Source: a bacterium (GTDB lineage Bacteria > Elusimicrobiota > Elusimicrobia > Elusimicrobiales > UBA9959). From it: a stretch of DNA of 32,513 nucleotides. The stretch spans positions 1 to 32,513 of the forward strand of contig JAJZPL010000031.1 in NCBI GenBank assembly GCA_021811185.1, written 5' to 3'. How positions within the stretch are numbered: the stretch's first letter is position 1; every line of letters begins with the position of its first letter. Positions 1 through 5,787 of the stretch are shown piece by piece. The notes under the pieces were generated by a model. It did not search any database, was not told the DNA's origin, and saw only the letters and a program-made list of their open reading frames with translations. The position numbers and the translations under genes were made by a program.

Positions 1-1761
1 GTCGGCGGCCACGGTGTCCAGCTGGGCCTTTAAAGCGTCGGTATCGGCGAATACGGCGTTGAACTGCAGGGTTATAGTCGAGAAGTCAACCGCGGAACCG
101 GGGATAGCCCCGGTCAGCTTGGAGGCCGACATCCCGGCTATCTTGGCGTCGGTGACGTTAAGGTTAAGGATCTTCGCAGTAGTGACAGCGCCGTTGGCTA
201 TGGAGGTTGCGCCCTGGGTTCCGGTCACGTCCCCGGACAAAGCGCCGGTGAAAGAAACGGCGCTGGTCGCCGTGGCGGCGTTGCCGCCGATGGAAAGCGG
301 GTAGGTATCGGTAGCGCTGGACAGGATCACCGCGCTTAAGTCGGCGAAATAGGTTGAGGTTACTGCGGGGATCTTGCCGTCGGTGCCGATGATGCCGATT
401 CCCGGGTTGCCGGCATTTATGCCGCCCAGCGTGGTTAAAGAACCGCTGGTGGTGTTGTCGATCCTGACTATATTTGAGGTGACATTCTGAACTATGTGCC
501 CGGAGCCGTCGTCAGCCCAAGGGCTGGGCCCGCCGGAGGCAAGCGGGCTCCAGGCCGCGCCGTTGGAAACATTAAGACCGCCTGCATCATTATAATACAA
601 TGCGCCTTTCCCTAACGCCGTTGCGTCGGGAGCGGAAGCGAAATTGCCCACCTTCACCTGGCCGGAAACGCTGACGCTGGTTGAGATCACTATGGCGGGC
701 TGGTCGCCGGTGGCGAAAGCCGTAGGCGCGTTCATCGTAAGGGTGCCGGTCATGATGTCGCCGGCCTTGAGCACCTTGTCGGTTGTGACAATGCCCGTGA
801 GCGCGGAGCCGTCGCCGTAATACTTGGCGGCGGAAGAGAAGCCCACGACGTAGACGTTGGAAGAGACGCTCACGCCGGCGCCCAGCGCGGCGGAAGGTTC
901 CAGGGAGATGGCGACGTTCTGTCCAAGTTCCAGATTAGCGGCGGCGATGCCTGCCGCGTCGGTTACGGTAAAGCTGCTGGTGAAAGTCTTAACGCCGCCG
1001 ACGTTCTCGTCGCCAGCCAGGTGAACCACACCGCCCAGAGCGGAGCCGTCGCCGTAATAGGCGGAGGCGGTCATGGACGAAGTAGCGCGGATGCCGCCGG
1101 TGACGTCCAGCTTGTAGGCCGGGGTAACCGTACCCACACCCACATTATCTCCGGGGGTACCGAGGTAAACAAGACCGGCAGAGGAAGACCAGGGAGAAAT
1201 GCCGCCCGACTGCAGGGGACTCCAAACGAGGCCGTCCCAATAATTCACACGGTTAGCTGTCGAATCATAAGCGAGCGCGCCTTTTCCAATGCCACCAGGC
1301 AAGCTGGCGAAATTACCGAGCTGGAGCTGCGAGGCGGAAATTACGGTATCGGTGGAAATATAGGCCTTGGAACCGGAGGAACCGAGGTTGCCGGAATAAA
1401 GCGCGTAAGGCGCAGAAAGCAGGCGGGTGCGCGGGGACATTTCGGCGTCGGCGCCTATAGTGACCCCAAGGTACAGCGTGTCGGCCAGGAAAGTGGAGGC
1501 GGGCAGCTGGGTAACGCCGCCCAGGCTGACGCTGAAGATGCCGTTGTCGGGAGTTACGCTCTGGGTTTCGGTCCAGAGGGCCGTGCCGCCGGAGGGTACG
1601 GAATAGAGCTTGAAGACTATGCTTTGCGCGCCTGTCAGCGGGTTGCCGGTGGTATCCACAAGGCGCCCTTGGTAGTTTATATACGAAGGGGCCGCGACTG
1701 CCAGCAGCGGCAGCAGCAGCAGCGCCGAAAGGATAGCGATTTTTTTGGTCAGCATTTTCAT
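1..1761 (-). CDS. Secreted tail-fibre-like repeat surface protein, 5' part (runs off left edge)
   Basis: The minus-strand frame is open from the start to the window edge (587 codons, no stop), so the protein is incomplete. It opens with a Sec signal peptide: basic MKMLTKK, a Leu-rich core, and likely cleavage after AVA at residue 23. Residues 26-122 form a beta-rich domain containing YINYQGRLVD and ending MSPRTRLLSAPYALY, a type common at the N-terminus of long bacterial surface or fibre proteins. Two similar modules follow. Each has GNFAS..GKGAL, then WSPL.SGG.SPW (residues 149-191 and 372-415), with YYGDGSAL near residues 235 and 314. Such GDGSAL repeats are seen in fibre and S74-peptidase-tail proteins. 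Ser, Thr, Ala and Gly dominate and Cys is absent. I chose this start because it gives a normal signal peptide; an in-frame ATG at 1833, also with a GGAGAG site, would add 24 residues. A sigma-54 promoter lies just upstream. Role in adhesion or the cell surface is inferred. Confidence 0.8.
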   Translation of the reverse strand, partial: MKMLTKKIAILSALLLLPLLAVAAPSYINYQGRLVDTTGNPLTGAQSIVFKLYSVPSGGTALWTETQSVTPDNGIFSVSLGGVTQLPASTFLADTLYLGVTIGADAEMSPRTRLLSAPYALYSGNLGSSGSKAYISTDTVISASQLQLGNFASLPGGIGKGALAYDSTANRVNYWDGLVWSPLQSGGISPWSSSAGLVYLGTPGDNVGVGTVTPAYKLDVTGGIRATSSMTASAYYGDGSALGGVVHLAGDENVGGVKTFTSSFTVTDAAGIAAANLELGQNVAISLEPSAALGAGVSVSSNVYVVGFSSAAKYYGDGSALTGIVTTDKVLKAGDIMTGTLTMNAPTAFATGDQPAIVISTSVSVSGQVKVGNFASAPDATALGKGALYYNDAGGLNVSNGAAWSPLASGGPSPWADDGSGHIVQNVTSNIVRIDNTTSGSLTTLGGINAGNPGIGIIGTDGKIPAVTSTYFADLSAVILSSATDTYPLSIGGNAATATSAVSFTGALSGDVTGTQGATSIANGAVTTAKILNLNVTDAKIAGMSASKLTGAIPGSAVDFSTITLQFNAVFADTDALKAQLDTVAAD

Positions 1762-1857
1762 ATTCTCTCCAAGTACCGCGGTAGATGCCGTAAGGCGGCC
1801 GGCTGTTCTAGAAGTAAGGAATAAAATTTTCATTTATACTCTCCAAAGAGATATATA

Positions 1858-1872
1858 GCAACAAGTTTGCCA
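1858..1872 (-). promoter_or_regulatory. Sigma-54 (-24/-12) promoter of the surface protein gene
   Basis: On the minus strand the site reads TGGCAAACTTGTTGC followed by T. It has the invariant GG (-24) and GC (-12) separated by exactly 10 nt, plus full TGGCA and TTGCT matches to the sigma-54 consensus. The predicted transcription start is near 1846, giving a 13-nt leader to the ATG at 1833 and about 85 nt to the ATG at 1761. The adjacent upstream operon encodes sigma-54 and a GAFTGA-type activator, which makes a chance match less likely. Confidence 0.75.
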
Positions 1873-1960
1873 CGCTGCTATATTTACTTTCTCCTAGATA
1901 TTATAGGAAGTATACAGATAAGGATATAATGCGGAAAAGTTAAATTGTTGTTACCGGATA

Positions 1961-2023
1961 CTGTGGCTAAATATCCACACTGTAGAATATAATCCACAGC
2001 GTAGTGTATATATTTTACTACAG
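1961..2023 (-). promoter_or_regulatory. Tandem 20-bp dyads, candidate enhancer sites for the NtrC-type activator
   Basis: Two near-palindromes of form CTGTRG-N8-CCACAS abut at 1961-1980 and 1980-1999 (period 19 bp). A weaker third copy with CTGTAG on the minus strand lies at 2004-2023. TGTGGAT occurs twice on the minus strand, 19 bp apart. They lie about 115-175 bp upstream of the predicted sigma-54 start, the range where bacterial enhancer-binding proteins usually bind. Binding by the neighbouring activator is inference. Confidence 0.5.
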
Positions 2024-2024
2024 T

Positions 2025-3392
2025 TTACAAAGAATAGGTCTTAATCTTATCGTAAAGGGCTTTACGATCTATAGAAAGCAGCTTGGCGGCCTTCAACTTG
2101 TTGCCGCCGGTTTCAGCCAGGGCGGCGCGGATCAGGCGCTTTTCAGTTTCGGCACGCGCCTGGCGCAGGCTTTCTTTCATGTTGAAATTAATGTCGTCCG
2201 AGCCGGGAACGGGAACGGACTGCGCCGCGGCTTCCCCGCCAAGCCCCAGGTGGGCGGGCAGGATCTCCCCCCCGCTCAAAAGGGCGGCGCGGATGATCAC
2301 GTTCTTAAGTTCGCGCACGTTGCCGGGCCAGGAATAGCCCACCAGCGCGGAAAGGGCCGAATCGGAAATAGTTTCGATTTTTTTATTAACCAGCTTCTCG
2401 GCCTCGCGCAGAAAAAAAGCCGCCAGCGCGGGGATATCGTCCTTGCGCTCGGCCAGCGCGGGCACGCGCAGCGTGAACTGGTTGAGCCGGTGGTAAAGGT
2501 CTTCACGGAAGGCGCCTTCTTTTATGCAGGCCTGGAGATCGCGGTTGGCCGCCACGATGATGCGCGTATCCACCGGGATATCTTTTTTGCCGCCCAGGTG
2601 CCGGATGCGGCGCTCTTCCAGCACGCGCAGCAGCTTGGCCTGCGTGGCGGTGGTCAGGTTGGCGATCTCGTCGAGGAACAGCGTGCCGCCGAAAGCCATT
2701 TCGAACAGGCCGGGCTTGCGCCGGTCGGCGCCGGTGAAGGCGCCGCGCTCGTAGCCGAAAAGTTCGCTCTCCACCAGGTTCTCGGGCAGGGCGCCGCAGT
2801 CCAGCGCCACGAACGGGCTGTCGTTGCGGGAACTCAGGCGGTGGATCTCCCGCGCCCAGACCTCCTTGCCGGAGCCCGACGGGCCGGAAAGGATGACGGT
2901 AAGATCGGTGGCGGCCACCTGCGCGGCCAGCGCGGCGGTCTGTTTAATTTCGCGGCTGGGGCCGAACACCGGCTCCAGGCCGTGCGAGGTTTTAACGTGG
3001 CTGCGCAGCGCGTCGAATTCCCGGCGCTGGCGGCGTTCCTTCACGGCCTTCTCGATGATCAGCAGCAGTTCCTCGTTGCCGAACGGTTTTACCAGGTAGT
3101 CCAGCGCGCCCAGCTTCATGGCTCTTACCGCGCTCTGCACGTCGGCGTGGCCGGTGAGGATGACCACGGGCAGGCCGGGGTCGTCAGTCTTTAATTTTTC
3201 AAGGATGGTAAGACCGTCGGCGTCGCCGAGCCGCATGTCCAGCACCACGGCGTCGAAGGTGAGCGCGTCGGCCAGCGACAGGGCCTCGGCGCCGGAAGCG
3301 GCGGCGGCGCAGGCGTGGCGGCCGGACTCCAGCGCGGCCTTCAGGACCAGCCGGGTATCGGCGTCGTCTTCGGCTATGAGGATGTTTCCCAT
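2025..3392 (-). CDS. NtrC-family sigma-54-dependent response regulator
   Basis: A 455-residue enhancer-binding protein with the classical three-domain order. The receiver domain (about 1-120) has acidic E8/D9/D10, phosphoacceptor D52 in VVLDMRLGDADG, T80 and K102. The AAA+ domain (about 143-370) has Walker A GPSGSGKE at 170-177, the sigma-54-contacting GAFTGA at 217-222 and Walker B GGTLFLDEI near 235-243. A Fis-type helix-turn-helix closes the protein at about 418-455. Phosphorylation should drive ATP-dependent remodelling of sigma-54 polymerase to open the promoter. The gene overlaps the upstream kinase by 1 nt (TGATG), so the pair is almost certainly cognate. The only sigma-54 promoter seen nearby is the one directly downstream, in front of the surface gene, which is the likely target. 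Confidence 0.95.
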   Translation of the reverse strand: MGNILIAEDDADTRLVLKAALESGRHACAAAASGAEALSLADALTFDAVVLDMRLGDADGLTILEKLKTDDPGLPVVILTGHADVQSAVRAMKLGALDYLVKPFGNEELLLIIEKAVKERRQRREFDALRSHVKTSHGLEPVFGPSREIKQTAALAAQVAATDLTVILSGPSGSGKEVWAREIHRLSSRNDSPFVALDCGALPENLVESELFGYERGAFTGADRRKPGLFEMAFGGTLFLDEIANLTTATQAKLLRVLEERRIRHLGGKKDIPVDTRIIVAANRDLQACIKEGAFREDLYHRLNQFTLRVPALAERKDDIPALAAFFLREAEKLVNKKIETISDSALSALVGYSWPGNVRELKNVIIRAALLSGGEILPAHLGLGGEAAAQSVPVPGSDDINFNMKESLRQARAETEKRLIRAALAETGGNKLKAAKLLSIDRKALYDKIKTYSL

Positions 3393-4501
3393 CAGACGGT
3401 CTTGCGGAAGCGCAGGCTTACCGAAGCGCCGCCGCCCTCGGGCGAGGAGACCAGTATGCGCCCGCCGTGCTCTTCCATGATCTGGCGGGCCAGGTAAAGG
3501 CCCAGGCCGGTGCCGCTCTCCTTGGTGGTAAAGAAAGGCTGAAAAAGATTCTCCATCATGGAAGGCTCCAGGCCGGGCCCGTTGTCGGAGATGGTCAGGT
3601 GAACTTCTTTCCCGGCTTCCAGCCAGCCGGTGCTCACTTTTATCACGCCGTCGGTCCGGCCGGCCAGCGCCTGGGCGGAGTTGTTCAGCAGGTTGTAAAT
3701 TACGCTATGCATATAGTGCGGGTCCAGGAAAACCTTGGGGGCCTTGCCCTCTTCTTTTTCCACGCCAATCCTGGCCGCCTTCAGCGCGCTGTCTATCAGT
3801 TCCAGCGAGTAGTCGGCGGCGGTCTGCACGGAATAAGGCTCGAGCCGGCACATGCCGCTGCGGGAAAAATCCAGCAGCGTTTTCACTATCTTGGAGGCGC
3901 GGCGGGCGTTGCGCTCTATCAGCTCGGCGCCGGAGCGGACCTGCTCGGGCTGGCCTTCCTGCGCGCGCAGCAGCTCCGACGTGGAAAGGATCACGTGCAG
4001 CGGATTTTTGATGTCGTGCGCGAACATGGAGGTGAGCTGGCCGATCGAGGTAAGGCGGCCGAGCCTCCTGGCCGCGTTCTTGAAAACATGCGGATCCTTG
4101 AGCGCGGACCATTCGTCTGGGGAAACGGGCGAAAGGTAGAAACAGAAACCGTTGACCGCGCCGGCGTCGTCTTTCAGCGCCTGCGCCGTAAGGAAAAGGC
4201 GCACGATGCTTTTTGCCGCGGTGAGCATGTAGAAGCGGTAATTGCGCACTACGCCGTTCTTGGCGGCGAGGTCCGCCAGGTCGGAAAATTCCTTAAAATC
4301 TTTTTCCAGGACCAGCGCCGAAGCCGGCTTGCCGTTAAGGGCTTGGCCGGTCCACCCGAGCAGTTTGAGGGAACTGGCGTTGACCAGCAGCACGTTCAGC
4401 GCGCGGTCCAGCACCAGCATGGGTTCCTGGGAATTGAAGAAGACGGCGTTAAAAAGGCTGCGCCGGAGCGCGTGCGTGGAATTTTCGGGTTCTTCCGTCA
4501 T
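3392..4501 (-). CDS. Soluble PAS-domain sensor histidine kinase (NtrB-like)
   Basis: A 369-residue kinase with no transmembrane segment, so it likely senses a cytoplasmic signal. Residues 15-125 are a PAS-like sensor. The dimerization domain carries the phosphorylated His in MFAHDIKNPLHV (H162). The ATPase domain has an N-box (NLLNNSAQA, 270-278), G1 DNGPGL (306-311), F-box FQPFFTT (320-326) and G2 GTGLGL (330-335). All residues needed for autophosphorylation are present. Its start overlaps the end of rpoN by 4 nt (ATGA) and its end overlaps the response regulator by 1 nt, so sigma factor, kinase and activator are translationally linked. The PAS ligand cannot be read from sequence; no haem or flavin motif is evident. 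Confidence 0.93.
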   Translation of the reverse strand: MTEEPENSTHALRRSLFNAVFFNSQEPMLVLDRALNVLLVNASSLKLLGWTGQALNGKPASALVLEKDFKEFSDLADLAAKNGVVRNYRFYMLTAAKSIVRLFLTAQALKDDAGAVNGFCFYLSPVSPDEWSALKDPHVFKNAARRLGRLTSIGQLTSMFAHDIKNPLHVILSTSELLRAQEGQPEQVRSGAELIERNARRASKIVKTLLDFSRSGMCRLEPYSVQTAADYSLELIDSALKAARIGVEKEEGKAPKVFLDPHYMHSVIYNLLNNSAQALAGRTDGVIKVSTGWLEAGKEVHLTISDNGPGLEPSMMENLFQPFFTTKESGTGLGLYLARQIMEEHGGRILVSSPEGGGASVSLRFRKTV

Positions 4502-5553
4502 AATCCGGTCTTTGTCCTGTAAAGGTTAACGGTGCGCCGGGAAACGCCCAAACCGTATTTTTTTTTAAGCGCGTCCGCGACCTCTCTGTCGGTTTTTGCC
4601 CCGGAGCCCCTCCCAAGGATTTCTTTTATTTTATCAATTATATAAGCGCTCCTGGGCCGGAAAAAGCCCTTCAGTGCCAGTTCCTCGCCCCACGGGGCCA
4701 GCAAAGTCCTGGAGGCGATCAGCCTGGAGACCGTACCGGGGTTGAGGCCCGCGCGCGCGGCCAGTTCCCGCTGGGTAAGAGGCTTGAGCGGCCCCCTGCC
4801 CAGCAGGAAATCTTTCTGCTCCTCGATAAGCGCGCCGAGCACGCGGTGGAAGCCGGCCTTGCGCCAGGAAAGGCGCTGGGCCGCGGCCGCCAGCGCCCTG
4901 GCCCGCGAGACCTCGGCGCGGCTTAAGCCTCCGCTTTTAAGCAGGCGCGTCAGCGCCCGGCCGTTGATGGAGTAAACGCCGCGGAAGTAAGCCGGGTGGT
5001 TATAGGCCGCCTCCAGCCTGCCGGCTTCGGCGTAGATGGTGGCCGCGCAGCGCAGGAAGAGCGGCGGCAGCGCGGCGGGCGGCGTGTGTTCGTGGGCCAT
5101 CAGGAACGCCTCGGTAAAAGCCTTGAGGTCCGCGGCCTCCCGGGCGGTAAAGCCGCAGGCGCGCTCGGCTTCGCCGCGCGGGTAAGGCGAGCCGGAAAGG
5201 AAATATTTCTCGAAATTCGCGAGGCCGGCGCGGGCGGCCAGCGCCAGCATGGCGGGGCGCCCGGCCAGCCATTCCGCCGCCCCCGCCCCGGCACCGGCGG
5301 CGGAGGCCAGGGCGTCCGAGCCGCAGGCCTGGAAAAAAGCGTAGGAGGCGCCGGGGAGCCTCCGCCGGGCCAGCGGGGCCTGGCCGTCGGGGCCGGGAGC
5401 GGCCAGCCGGGCGAAGAGCGGGTCGGCCTCAAGCTCCGCCGCCTGCCGCAGGAAATCCTCCTCGGTCACGCCGAGCACCGCGAACAGGCGCAGGTCCTGG
5501 CGCAGCGCCGGGGCCTGGGTCAGTTTTAAAGACGGTTTTTTCCGTTTTTCCAT
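4498..5553 (-). CDS. rpoN: RNA polymerase sigma-54 factor, compact form
   Basis: At 351 residues this is short for sigma-54 (usually about 380-500). The N-terminal activator-interacting region is recognisable but reduced: SLKLTQAPALRQDLRLF, then EADPLFARL in place of NPLLE. The core-binding part (about 110-235) is Ala-rich and divergent. The C-terminal half is convincing. IEEQKDFLLGRGPLKPLTQRELA leads into a helix-turn-helix with NPGTVSRLI (271-279), followed by GFFRPRS. The RpoN box reads SRRTVNLYR (338-346) against the usual ARRTVAKYR and should bind the -24 element. The gene is first in a three-gene overlapping operon with kinase and activator. A TATAAT lies at 5574-5579 upstream, with no obvious Shine-Dalgarno site. 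The short length suggests either a streamlined sole sigma-54 or a specialised paralogue; one window cannot decide. Confidence 0.88.
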   Translation of the reverse strand: MEKRKKPSLKLTQAPALRQDLRLFAVLGVTEEDFLRQAAELEADPLFARLAAPGPDGQAPLARRRLPGASYAFFQACGSDALASAAGAGAGAAEWLAGRPAMLALAARAGLANFEKYFLSGSPYPRGEAERACGFTAREAADLKAFTEAFLMAHEHTPPAALPPLFLRCAATIYAEAGRLEAAYNHPAYFRGVYSINGRALTRLLKSGGLSRAEVSRARALAAAAQRLSWRKAGFHRVLGALIEEQKDFLLGRGPLKPLTQRELAARAGLNPGTVSRLIASRTLLAPWGEELALKGFFRPRSAYIIDKIKEILGRGSGAKTDREVADALKKKYGLGVSRRTVNLYRTKTGL

Positions 5554-5573
5554 AGGTAGAATGCGCCATCGGA

Positions 5574-5579
5574 ATTATA
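5574..5579 (-). promoter_or_regulatory. Possible -10 element for the rpoN operon
   Basis: A perfect TATAAT on the minus strand lies 20 nt upstream of the rpoN ATG. It predicts a start near 5567 and a leader of about 14 nt. No good -35 hexamer stands at 16-18 nt spacing, so the assignment is tentative. Confidence 0.35.
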
Positions 5580-5627
5580 ACAGTTTTGTCCCCCGGCGCC
5601 CCTGTAACAAGCGTTACGTCGGCCGGG

Positions 5628-5656
5628 TTGACAATCTATTTCATGATTGATAGATT
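5628..5656 (+). promoter_or_regulatory. nrdJ promoter overlapped by a 7-bp inverted repeat (candidate operator)
   Basis: TTGACA (5628-5633), a 17-nt spacer and TAGATT (5651-5656) form a good vegetative promoter with predicted start near 5663. A perfect dyad, AATCTAT-N10-ATAGATT (5633-5656), spans the spacer and includes the -10 hexamer, so a bound dimer would block polymerase. The dyad does not match the NrdR box consensus closely. The regulator is not identified. Confidence 0.6.
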
Positions 5657-5787
5657 AGCCTTAATCCTAAACTTTTAGCACGGTCAAAGGCGTCAGGCCT
5701 TGCCCGTAACCGGCCCGGGAAAGCCCGAGGGGTACGAGACCCGGCCTGCCAGAAAGTACGGCAAATTTCGGTTCGAGGCCACCGCAA

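Noticed and set aside
1021..1824. Plus-strand reading frame opposite the left-edge surface protein
   Set aside because: It has no recognisable motifs and is low in complexity, and the opposite strand has a signal peptide, ribosome sites and domain motifs running through the same region to the window edge.
2004..5529. Long plus-strand open frames opposite rpoN, kinase and activator
   Set aside because: They are mirror effects of high GC at third positions. All family motifs lie on the minus strand.
5663..5787. Cobalamin riboswitch in the nrdJ leader
   Set aside because: The leader contains CGGCCTGCC, and GGGAAAG further upstream, which faintly recalls the B12 box and core, and the enzyme uses B12. 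But the GGAGA part of the B12 box and the rest of the conserved core are missing and the leader is too short for the classical fold. A covariance-model search for cobalamin RNAs would settle it.
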